Source: Opitutia bacterium (GTDB taxonomy: Bacteria > Verrucomicrobiota > Verrucomicrobiia > Opitutales > Opitutaceae). From it: a stretch of 12,852 bases of DNA. Position numbers and translations under genes: made by a program. Positions 5,728 through 12,347 of the stretch are shown here, one piece after another. The notes under the pieces were generated by a model. That model was not told where the DNA came from, ran no database searches, and worked only from the letters and a program-made list of their open reading frames with translations. Numbering within the stretch: position 1 is the first letter of the stretch; each line of letters opens with the position of its first letter. Location: positions 1-12,852 of the forward strand of contig PMKA01000154.1 of NCBI GenBank assembly GCA_003157575.1. Direction: 5' to 3'.

Positions 5728-6690
5728 ATGATGAACCCCGGGCACAAGGCATCGACTCTTCGCTTCTACAAGGAGCAGATGCTGCGTGTGCTGGTGCATA
5801 TCCAGGAACACCTCGACGAAGACCTGGTGCTTGAGGATCTCGCGAAACGCGCCTGCCTGTCGCCGCACCATTTCCATCGTGTGTTTCGCGGCATGCTCGG
5901 CGAGCCGCTCGCCGCCCACGTGCGCCGATTGCGGCTGGAGCGGGCGGCCGGCGATCTGAGGTCGACCCGCCGGTCCGTGATCGAGATCGCCCTTGGAACC
6001 GGCTACGAATCCCACGAGGCGTTCAGCCGGGCATTCAAATCGGCGTTCGGCCGGTCGCCATCGGGCTTTCGCGGACGGGAGGAAGGGCCGGTCCAGCTCC
6101 CCGCCCGTTCAGGGGTCCACTATTGCAGCGGCAGGCCGCCGTCCGACTTCCGCGCCGTCACCCACCGCCTTTTCGCCATGAAAATCGCAATCGAAACTGT
6201 TGCCCCGATGCGCGTCGCGTTTGTGCGGCACACCGGGCCGTATGATCAATGCGGCGCCGCCTGGGACCGGCTCTGTTCCTGGCTCGGCAAGGAGGGCTAC
6301 CTCGGAGCGGGCTGCCGGCTCATCGGCGTCTCCTACAACGACCCTGAGAGCACGCCGCCGGAGAAGATCCGTTATGACGCCTGCGTGACCGTCGACGCCT
6401 CGTTCCAGCCGGCTGGTGACATCGGGGTCCAGGTGATCGGCGGCGGCGACTACGTGCGGGCGACCCATTTCGGGCCCTACTCGAACTTGAAGGAGACCTA
6501 CGGCCGGCTCATGGGCCAGTGGCTTCCCCGCAGCGGCCGCCACCTGGGCGACGCACCGTGTTTCGAGGAATACGTCAACTCGCCGGAGAACACGCCGCCG
6601 GCCGAGCTGATCACCGATGTCTTTGTCCCCCTCTCCCCGCTGAATTCACCGCTGTCCACGGCGACGACGAAAGCCGCGCCCTGCGACTGA
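5728..6690 (+). CDS. AraC-family regulator fused to a GyrI-like effector-binding domain
   Basis: This 320-residue transcription factor has an N-terminal DNA-binding half and a C-terminal ligand-binding half. Residues about 14-115 carry two helix-turn-helix units, the first around LEDLAKRACLSPHHFHRVFR, the second ending in the AraC signature ESHEAFSRAFKSAFGRSP. From about residue 151 (MKIAIETVAPMRVAFVRHTG) starts a GyrI-like domain, with the GPY motifs HTGPYDQ and HFGPYSN and the ending ELITDVFVPL. This is the arrangement of E. coli Rob and related multidrug-sensing regulators, where the GyrI-like pocket binds hydrophobic or cationic small molecules. The last 15-20 residues are a Ser/Thr/Pro-rich tail. 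AAAGG at 5715-5719 is a fair ribosome binding site for ATG 5728 (5731 is an alternative). It heads a same-strand set of three GyrI-domain genes and probably controls them (inference). Confidence 0.9.
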   Translation: MMNPGHKASTLRFYKEQMLRVLVHIQEHLDEDLVLEDLAKRACLSPHHFHRVFRGMLGEPLAAHVRRLRLERAAGDLRSTRRSVIEIALGTGYESHEAFSRAFKSAFGRSPSGFRGREEGPVQLPARSGVHYCSGRPPSDFRAVTHRLFAMKIAIETVAPMRVAFVRHTGPYDQCGAAWDRLCSWLGKEGYLGAGCRLIGVSYNDPESTPPEKIRYDACVTVDASFQPAGDIGVQVIGGGDYVRATHFGPYSNLKETYGRLMGQWLPRSGRHLGDAPCFEEYVNSPENTPPAELITDVFVPLSPLNSPLSTATTKAAPCD

Positions 6691-6710
6691 CCGATCGTTG
6701 CGCATGAACC

Positions 6711-6714
6711 AGGA
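6711..6714 (+). promoter_or_regulatory. Ribosome binding site favouring ATG 6722
   Basis: AGGA at 6711-6714 is seven bases before ATG 6722. Upstream in-frame candidates (TTG 6698, ATG 6704) lack such a site. The Lys/Thr/Ser-rich leader from 6722 looks like a normal flexible N-terminus. Confidence 0.5.
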
Positions 6715-6721
6715 ACCCCTC

Positions 6722-7471
6722 ATGAAGACGAAGCCCACCGCCCGCAAGACCTCCACGAAACTCTCCGCATCCGCAGAACCTGCGGCCAAGCTCGACCTCG
6801 GGAAGATCTTCCGGGCCGAGTATCTCGCACCCCGCAAGCCGGTGGTTCTCGACACCGCGCCCGCCCGCTACCTCGCCATCGAAGGCACGGGCGCTCCAGG
6901 CGGCGACGTATTTCAAGCGAGGATCGGCGCGCTCTACTCAATCGCATTCACTGTGAAGATGACGCGCAAGTTCTCCGGCGAACAGGACTACTCGATATCC
7001 CGGCTGGAGGCGCGCTACATGAATCTAAATTCCGCGGTTGAGGCTTCCACTCCTCGTGGCCGCGAGCGTGAGCGAGTGGATTTCGCCTCAGCTGCGGAAT
7101 CTAGGTTGAATCTCGGGGACGCCCCGCTCCCGCCGGCCCACCAGTGGCGCTGGCAACTGTTCATCCGCACCCCGGAGTTCGTCGCTGCGGACGAACTCGT
7201 GCGGGCGGTGGCGGCCCTGCGCAAGCGCGGCAAGGAAGGCGAGGCCGCGCTGGTGCACCTCGAATCGATCGCCGAGGGGCGCTGCGTGCAGATGCTACAC
7301 GTCGGCCCGTACGACAAGGAGTGCGACACCGTCGCCACGATGAAACAGCTCGCCGCCGCCCGGGGACTGCGCTTTGCCGGGCCGCATCACGAGATCTACA
7401 TTTCGGATCCGCGGCGTGTCGCACCGGCAAAGCTCAAAACCATCCTGCGTTTCCCGGTCGTGCCGGTGTGA
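6722..7471 (+). CDS. GyrI-like small-molecule-binding protein carrying an in-frame repeat insertion
   Basis: This 249-residue protein has a low-complexity leader (about residues 1-25, rich in Lys, Thr and Ser) followed by a stand-alone GyrI-like domain of the COG4832 type. Matching stretches are LDLGKIFRAEYLAPRKPVVL, YSIAFTVKM, HQWRWQLFIRTPEF, QMLHVGPYDKE and HHEIYISDPRR…LKTILRFPV. The next gene is a recognisable paralogue, and alignment by eye shows one extra block here: residues 101-129, between LEARYM and GDAPLPPAHQWRW. This block is exactly palindromic element B. Some GyrI-like proteins are reported to hydrolyse cyclopropanoid natural products and give self-protection; others only bind ligands. 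Which applies here is not known. Genes upstream and downstream are 31 and 52 bp away on the same strand. The insertion is in a loop and the flanking frame is intact, so the protein is probably still made. Confidence 0.85.
   Translation: MKTKPTARKTSTKLSASAEPAAKLDLGKIFRAEYLAPRKPVVLDTAPARYLAIEGTGAPGGDVFQARIGALYSIAFTVKMTRKFSGEQDYSISRLEARYMNLNSAVEASTPRGRERERVDFASAAESRLNLGDAPLPPAHQWRWQLFIRTPEFVAADELVRAVAALRKRGKEGEAALVHLESIAEGRCVQMLHVGPYDKECDTVATMKQLAAARGLRFAGPHHEIYISDPRRVAPAKLKTILRFPVVPV
7022..7107. repeat. Palindromic element family 2, in-gene copy B
   Basis: The inverted terminal arms are AATCTAAATTCCGCGG + TTGAGGC (7022-7044) and GCCTCAGCTGCGGAATCTAG + GTT (7085-7107). The centre contains the inner inversion TTCCACTCCTCGTGGC / GCGAGCGTGAGCGAGTGGA. 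Reverse-complemented it aligns with copy A at 1834-1919 over its whole length. AATCT occurs at 7022-7026 and again at 7109-7113, 87 bases apart, that is exactly 29 codons; this may be a target duplication or a micro-homology. It has no stop codon in the frame of the host gene. Confidence 0.9.
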
Positions 7472-7507
7472 CGGACGGAAGAGGGCGCCTCTCGTTGTTC
7501 AGCCTCC

Positions 7508-7514
7508 AAAGGAG
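7508..7514 (+). promoter_or_regulatory. Strong Shine-Dalgarno site for the second GyrI-like protein
   Basis: AAAGGAG at 7508-7514 is nine bases before ATG 7524. It is the best ribosome binding site in the window and fixes the start well inside a longer open frame that begins at 7374. Confidence 0.8.
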
Positions 7515-7523
7515 AACAAAACC

Positions 7524-8141
7524 ATGGCAAAAGTGAACGTTAGAAAAGAACTGAAAACCCTGTATGAGCCTCCCTCAAAGGAGGTCGTTCGCATTGAAGT
7601 CCCGGCGATGAATTTTCTAATGGTTGACGGCGAAGGAGACCCGAACTCCTCCCGACAATTCAAAGAAGCCGTCGAAACCCTCTATTCGCTTTCTTACACT
7701 CTGAAGTTCATGGTCAAGAGAGGCCCCAAGCGCATCGATTATGGCGTCATGCCCCTGGAAGGGCTGTGGTGGTCCGAAGACATGTCGACGTTCACGGCCG
7801 GCGACAAATCCGGGTGGAAATGGACGATGATGATCATGCAGCCCGGATATATTTCCCGGGACTTGGTTGATGCCGCCATCGTTGAAGTGAGAAAGAAGAA
7901 AGACCCTGTGGCGCTTCGCAAATCGAGATTCGAGACGTTTCAAGAGGGACTCGTTGCGCAGACAATGCACATCGGCCCGTTCTCCGACGAGGGGCCGACC
8001 GTTCAACGGGTGCATGCGTTCATTGACGGCTGTGGCTGCAAGCGTTCGGGGAAACACCATGAAATCTACTTGAGCGATATCCGGAGAGCCGATCCCAAAG
8101 GATGGAAGACCATCATCAGACAGCCGATGATCGGGGCCTGA
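7524..8141 (+). CDS. GyrI-like small-molecule-binding protein, uninterrupted paralogue
   Basis: This 205-residue protein is a single GyrI-like domain of the COG4832 type. Clear stretches are RIEVPAMNFLMVDGEGDP, ETLYSLSYTLKF, RIDYGVMPLEGLWW, WKWTMMIMQPGYIS, AQTMHIGPFSDEGPTV and HHEIYLSDIRRADP…WKTIIRQP. It is a paralogue of the preceding gene without the 29-residue insertion and without the Lys/Thr leader. Such proteins bind, and in studied cases sometimes hydrolyse, small hydrophobic molecules; the substrate here is unknown. Base composition differs from the neighbours to the left. Lines 7561-7620 and 7621-7680 have 29 and 34 G+C of 60, against 48 of 60 at 1081-1140 and 46 of 60 at 3361-3420. 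It may therefore have arrived separately rather than by local duplication. The start is fixed by AAAGGAG. Confidence 0.88.
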   Translation: MAKVNVRKELKTLYEPPSKEVVRIEVPAMNFLMVDGEGDPNSSRQFKEAVETLYSLSYTLKFMVKRGPKRIDYGVMPLEGLWWSEDMSTFTAGDKSGWKWTMMIMQPGYISRDLVDAAIVEVRKKKDPVALRKSRFETFQEGLVAQTMHIGPFSDEGPTVQRVHAFIDGCGCKRSGKHHEIYLSDIRRADPKGWKTIIRQPMIGA

Positions 8142-8263
8142 CCGAAGCCCGCCGCGGACGCCGCTGAAGTTCAAAAAAGAACCGCCGGCGGCACCGCCGC
8201 TCAGCGCCTCCAGCCCATAGGGCAGCTCCCACCGCACGGTTCGAATCCCGGTTGAGTGTCAGC

Positions 8264-8287
8264 CGGGACACAGCCGACGGTGTCCCG
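8264..8287 (+). terminator. Stem-loop downstream of the GyrI cluster, possible terminator
   Basis: CGGGACAC (8264-8271) pairs perfectly with GTGTCCCG (8280-8287) around an eight-base loop. There is no T-run after it, so an intrinsic terminator is doubtful. GTCCC at 8282-8286 can alternatively pair with GGGGAC at 8291-8296, giving two mutually exclusive hairpins. Confidence 0.3.
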
Positions 8288-8342
8288 ATCGGGGACGCGA
8301 TTGTTGGACGTTGGCCTTGACTATCTAGGTAACAAATGATTC

Positions 8343-8359
8343 ACCTAGATTGTCTAGGT
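8343..8359. promoter_or_regulatory. Palindromic operator for PadR autoregulation
   Basis: ACCTAGA-TTG-TCTAGGT is a perfect seven-base inverted repeat with a three-base spacer, ending six bases before the PadR start at 8366. A further half-site, TCTAGGT, lies at 8324-8330. A TTGACT at 8317-8322 could be a -35 box, but no good -10 sits at the right distance. PadR regulators commonly repress their own operon by binding such palindromes, so the position fits autorepression (inference). Confidence 0.65.
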
Positions 8360-8365
8360 TTAATT

Positions 8366-8698
8366 ATGCCTCCGAAAAAACCTGAACTGCTTTCTGGAAC
8401 TCTTGATCTGCTGATTCTTCGCGTGCTCAACGGCGGGCCCTTGCACGGCTTCGCGATTGCCGAGCGAATTCACGTCCTGTCGCGGGAGGTGTTGACCGTG
8501 GAGGAAGGATCGTTGTACCCCGCACTCTATCGCATGGAAGCGAAGGGATGGATCGAACCGGAATGGGGAATTTCTCCGAGAGGACGTCGAGCCAAGCTCT
8601 ATGCGTTGACCAAGGACGGGCGTAAGCAATTGGCGAACGAACAACAAATCTGGAGTCAGATGGTCTTCGCGATTGGAGACGTGCTAAAGAACACCTGA
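8366..8698 (+). CDS. PadR-family transcriptional regulator (acidobacterial-permease-associated type)
   Basis: This 110-residue winged-helix DNA-binding protein is cytoplasmic and presumably dimeric. It opens MPPKKPELLSGTLDLLILRV, followed by PLHGFAIAERI and the highly typical VEEGSLYPALYRMEAKGWIE and LYALTKDGRKQL, which form the wing. This is the short PadR subclass found directly upstream of 'acidobacterial duplicated orphan permeases', and that is the case here: the permease starts six bases after this stop. An in-frame ATG at 8336 would add ten codons, but these lie across the palindromic operator and are not family-like, so 8366 is chosen. It probably represses itself and the permease until an unknown inducer is present. 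Confidence 0.92.
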   Translation: MPPKKPELLSGTLDLLILRVLNGGPLHGFAIAERIHVLSREVLTVEEGSLYPALYRMEAKGWIEPEWGISPRGRRAKLYALTKDGRKQLANEQQIWSQMVFAIGDVLKNT

Positions 8699-8704
8699 GA
8701 TTTC

Positions 8705-11347
8705 ATGAACGGGTGGAGACCATTTCGCTATTGGGCCGGCACGCTGTTCTCGAAGCGCCGGCTTGAGCAGGAAATGGCCGATGAAATCCGAGAGCATCTC
8801 GAAGAGCGAGCGGAGCGTTACATCGAGTCGGGAATGTCCCCGGAGGAAGCGCGCAATGCTGCAAAACGCGACTTCGGCGGAGTGGATCAATTGAAGGAGC
8901 GATGCCGCGATCAGCGCGGCTGGGCCTGGGCAGAGCAAACGGTGAAGGATTTCCGCTTCGCAGCGCGGTCGCTGGCGAAGTCGCCTGGATTCACTCTCGC
9001 CGTGGTGGCCACGCTGGCGATAGGCATCGGCGCAACGACCGCGATCGTCAGTTACGCCCGACCCATTCTATTCCCGAGGATACCCTACGTGCAGCCGGAG
9101 CGGATGGTGGTCGTGACAAATCCCGACGTTACCGGTAGCCAACCCGAGAACCCGTACCCGTTCTTTTCCTATTCCTCCCGATTCGTCTTCTTTCGAGAGA
9201 GTGCGACCTCGTTCGCAGCGCTCGGCGCCTCTCGGTTCGATCAGATGAACCTGGTTGTCCACGACGATCCCGCTGCTGCTTATGTTAGCTGGGTGACAAC
9301 GGACTACCTTGCTTTGTTCGGGGCGACCGTCGAACACGGACGACTCTTCCTGCCGGAAGAATACCGCAGCGACAGCGGCGATGTCGTTCTCTTGAGCTGG
9401 GCGATCTGGCAAAAACGGTTTGGCGCGGATCCAAGTATTGTTGGCCAAGATATCTTCCTTGGAGGAAAGGCTCGGCGGGTGGTCGAGATTCTGTCCATGC
9501 AGTTCTCTCCATCGAATTATTTCAGCGCGGCCGATGTCTACCTTCCCGATTCGCCGTCGCCGACTCCGATGGCGCTTCCTTTCCAATGGTTTCAGGTCGT
9601 GGGCCGGCTGAAGCCGGGTATCACCATAGAGCAAGCGCGAGCGGAACTTGCCCGGCTGCATCCGCCAGTTCCGACCATGGACTCCGCATACCTCGAAAGT
9701 ATAAACCCCCGTATCGTTCCCCTGGTCGCTTATTACCAAACCGACCAGAACTACGTCTATTGGGTCTTCATCGGCGCGGTCGGGTTCTTATACGCCATCG
9801 CCTGCAGCAACGCCGTCAGCTTGATGCTGGCGCGGACGGTGGGGCGCCGCCGCGAGCTTGGCGTGCGCCTGGCAATGGGCGGGAGTCACTGGCAGATCAT
9901 TCGTCTCCTGCTGATCGAGAGCCTTGTACTGGCCACGGTGGCTGGTTTCATCGGCATTCTGATCGCCCAATGGGGATACTGGGCACTGATGTCGCGGCAT
10001 CCACACCAGGCATCGACGACAGCCATCCAAATCTGGGCGCTGAACCTGCCGACGCTGGCCACCGTCGCGGCAGTTAGCATGCTGACAAGCCTATTGGTGG
10101 TGCTTGTTCCCGCGTTGCGGATCAAGCACACCCAGCTGAGTGATGCGCTCAAAGAAGGGGCAGGCTCGTTGGGCGACAGCCGGCGGCTGCAACGGCTGCG
10201 TAGCGGGCTCGTCGTGATCCAGGCGGCCCTAGCTGTCGCCATGTTGGCGGGCGCGGGGTTGACCCTGCGGAGCTTTTGGCGATTGGAACGGGTCAAACTA
10301 GGTTTCGATCCCGCGAACAAACTGGCCGTTACCGGATTCCTCCCAGACAACATCACGCAAGATGTTTTTCTTCGCCTGACTGCACGTTTCCGTGACGATA
10401 TCGCCAGACTGCCGTCGGTCGCTGAGGCGACGTACTCAGGGATTCTGCCAATGGCGGATTTCGCCTCTCCTTGGACAATCAAGATCGACGGTCGACCAGA
10501 ACTTGGGGAAATTCAAGTCAGCTCAAACCGTGTGTCTCCGGAATATTTTGGCACCTTGGGTTTGCCCGTCCTGGCGGGTCGCGGCTTTGCCGGGATGCGG
10601 CCAAGCGATCCGCCGGTCGCAATGATCAACGAGACGGCAGCCCGACGCTATTTTGGGTCAACCAGTCCGATCGGAAAGCGCCTTGATCTTGATCGTTGGG
10701 GCAAATGGGAGATCATCGGGGTAGTTGGCGATGTCCGGGAGGTGGGGCGCCGCATGGAAATCCGGCCCCAGATTTATTATCCGTTCTGGCAACCCCCGGT
10801 CGTCACGAGCAGTTTTATTGAACTCGTCCGTCTGGCGTCCGCTCCTCCACTGGGGTTGGAGGCGATGATCCGGCGGGCTGCGTATGCCGCCGAGCCACGT
10901 CTCATCGTCAACGTGCGATACCTGGCCGACAACGCCCGGCAAGACGTGCAGAACGAACGCGATGCAATGTTGATCCTGCAAGTTCTGTCTGCGTTGGCGC
11001 TGGTGCTTGCGGCGACAGGCCTTTTTGCCGTAATGGCCTACGCGGTGGCGCAGCGGCAGAGGGAGTTCGGCGTTCGGATGGCGCTCGGCGCCGCGCCGGG
11101 CGACCTGCTGCGGCTCGTTATGCGGCGGGGACTTGTGCTCGCGGCCACAGGTGCGGTGTTTGGGCTTGGCGCCGCGTGGGGCTTGTCGCGCTTCCTGCAG
11201 AGCGTGCTTTTCGAAACAAGCCCTCACGACCCCATGATTTACGTGGCGGTGGCCGCAATCCTCCTCAGCGTGGCCGGGGCTGCCTGTTGGCTGCCCGCCC
11301 TGCGTGCCACCCGGGTCAACCCTGTGGAAGCCCTACGCGCGGAGTGA
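8705..11347 (+). CDS. Orphan ABC-type permease of the ADOP (acidobacterial duplicated orphan permease) family
   Basis: This 880-residue inner-membrane protein has two MacB/FtsX-like halves in one chain. Residues about 15-65 are the soluble prefix (EIREHLEERAERYIESGMSP…RDFGGVDQLKERC). The first membrane helix is near 97-125 (GFTLAVVATLAIGIGATTAI). A large periplasmic MacB core-type region follows. Three helices of the first FtsX domain lie at about 353-430 and include GRRRELGVRLAMGGSHWQII. The duplicate half begins near 498 (RSGLVVIQAALAVAMLAG), has a second periplasmic region, and ends with a second FtsX domain (QREFGVRMALGAAPGDLLRL…WLPALRATRVNPVEALRAE). MacB-like proteins transmit force across the membrane to eject peptides, lipoproteins or drugs, powered by an ABC ATPase. 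None is encoded in this window, hence 'orphan'. The gene is co-transcribed with padR. The substrate is unknown. GC content is below that of the left part of the window. Confidence 0.93.
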   Translation: MNGWRPFRYWAGTLFSKRRLEQEMADEIREHLEERAERYIESGMSPEEARNAAKRDFGGVDQLKERCRDQRGWAWAEQTVKDFRFAARSLAKSPGFTLAVVATLAIGIGATTAIVSYARPILFPRIPYVQPERMVVVTNPDVTGSQPENPYPFFSYSSRFVFFRESATSFAALGASRFDQMNLVVHDDPAAAYVSWVTTDYLALFGATVEHGRLFLPEEYRSDSGDVVLLSWAIWQKRFGADPSIVGQDIFLGGKARRVVEILSMQFSPSNYFSAADVYLPDSPSPTPMALPFQWFQVVGRLKPGITIEQARAELARLHPPVPTMDSAYLESINPRIVPLVAYYQTDQNYVYWVFIGAVGFLYAIACSNAVSLMLARTVGRRRELGVRLAMGGSHWQIIRLLLIESLVLATVAGFIGILIAQWGYWALMSRHPHQASTTAIQIWALNLPTLATVAAVSMLTSLLVVLVPALRIKHTQLSDALKEGAGSLGDSRRLQRLRSGLVVIQAALAVAMLAGAGLTLRSFWRLERVKLGFDPANKLAVTGFLPDNITQDVFLRLTARFRDDIARLPSVAEATYSGILPMADFASPWTIKIDGRPELGEIQVSSNRVSPEYFGTLGLPVLAGRGFAGMRPSDPPVAMINETAARRYFGSTSPIGKRLDLDRWGKWEIIGVVGDVREVGRRMEIRPQIYYPFWQPPVVTSSFIELVRLASAPPLGLEAMIRRAAYAAEPRLIVNVRYLADNARQDVQNERDAMLILQVLSALALVLAATGLFAVMAYAVAQRQREFGVRMALGAAPGDLLRLVMRRGLVLAATGAVFGLGAAWGLSRFLQSVLFETSPHDPMIYVAVAAILLSVAGAACWLPALRATRVNPVEALRAE

Positions 11348-11495
11348 TTCTGCGGCGATATATCTATGCCTCATTCTAAAACAGCTGTGGTCCAGAACGC
11401 CGCCGAACCAACACCCACTCCATTTTAGCCACACCGGAGGCGCGAGTTGAGGATGGACAGCAGATGCTCCGGATCGTACCCGTTGACGCCGTTCA

Positions 11496-12347
11496 ATGCC
11501 GCAAACGAAAAAGGCTGCGCTGGTTCTTTCAGGCGGGGGTGCGCTGGGCGCCGCGCACATGGGCGCGCTCAACGTGCTGGAAGCCGAAGGCTTCGAATTC
11601 GACTTCATTTCCGGCGTCTCGGCCGGTGCGATTGTTGGTGCGCTCTCCGCCTGCGGCAGACGAAGCGGTGAGATGGTCGGGCTTCTCAAGACGGTGGATT
11701 TCTTTTCGCTCGCCTTCCAGATGACAACGTTTCGCGTGGCGCGCCGCGGGAGCGACAAACTCGATGCACTGCTGACGGAATTTTTCGGCGACAGGTGCTT
11801 CGAGGATCTCAAAGTGCCGCTGGTGATCGGCGCAACCGATTTCCAGAACGGCGAGCGCGTATTGCTCAAACGGGGGCGGATCCGGGATGCGGTCCGCGCC
11901 AGCATCTCCGTGCCGCTGTTCTTCGAACCGTTCTGGCATCCCGGGGAGCGGCGCTGGCTGGCCGATGGAGGTCTCACCCAGAATTTGCCGCTCGACTGTG
12001 CGACGGGTTCCTACGGCGGCTCGCTCATCTACGCCGTCGATGTGGCCACCGCGCTCAATCCCGGTCGCGCGGTGAATCCTCCGGTGAAATGGAAGGAAGG
12101 GGCCAAACAGACGATTCAGCGGGCATTCCGGATCCTGTTTCTCAGCCAGCAGGCCGCGCTGGCTCCGGATCCGCGCGTCGTCAGGATACTGCCCGATGTC
12201 GCGGAGTTCTCCGCCTTTGATGTGCGGAGGATCGATCGGATCATGAAAGCGGGGGAGCAGGCGGCCCGGGATGCGCTGGCCCCGCGCGCAGCGCCTCAAC
12301 TGCCAGCACCGCCGGGATCCGGCCCTATCCAATCGGCCCCGGAATAG
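11496..12347 (+). CDS. Patatin-like phospholipase (RssA-type)
   Basis: This 283-residue serine acyl hydrolase has the Ser-Asp catalytic dyad. Visible are the oxyanion loop SGGGALG (G13-G15), the nucleophile elbow GVSAG with S42, and LADGGLTQNLP with D157 in the DGG motif. ISVPLFFEPFWH precedes the DGG as in other bacterial patatins. It would release fatty acids from phospholipids or other acyl esters. No signal peptide is seen, so it is probably cytoplasmic or peripherally membrane-bound, like E. coli RssA, although the family also includes secreted members. The C-terminal 20 or so residues are a Pro/Ala-rich tail. ATG 11496 gives the canonical short N-terminus (KKAALVLSGGGALG); no Shine-Dalgarno site is evident. 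Its end overlaps the end of the convergent gene by 23 bp. Confidence 0.93.
   Translation: MPQTKKAALVLSGGGALGAAHMGALNVLEAEGFEFDFISGVSAGAIVGALSACGRRSGEMVGLLKTVDFFSLAFQMTTFRVARRGSDKLDALLTEFFGDRCFEDLKVPLVIGATDFQNGERVLLKRGRIRDAVRASISVPLFFEPFWHPGERRWLADGGLTQNLPLDCATGSYGGSLIYAVDVATALNPGRAVNPPVKWKEGAKQTIQRAFRILFLSQQAALAPDPRVVRILPDVAEFSAFDVRRIDRIMKAGEQAARDALAPRAAPQLPAPPGSGPIQSAPE

Noticed and set aside
7374..7523. N-terminal extension of the second GyrI-like protein
   Set aside because: It overlaps the previous gene's coding sequence in another frame, and the AAAGGAG site at 7508-7514 clearly sets the start at 7524.
8233..8251. GGTTCGAATCCCGG, which looks like a tRNA T-arm
   Set aside because: The flanking five-base arms do not pair as a T-stem (CACGG against CCCGG), and no anticodon arm, D-arm or acceptor stem can be built around it. 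It could be a tRNA remnant but is not a tRNA gene.
8336..8365. Upstream ATG giving PadR ten extra residues (MIHLDCLGLI)
   Set aside because: These codons overlap the perfect palindrome at 8343-8359 and are not family-like. MPPKKPELLSGTLDLL is the usual opening.
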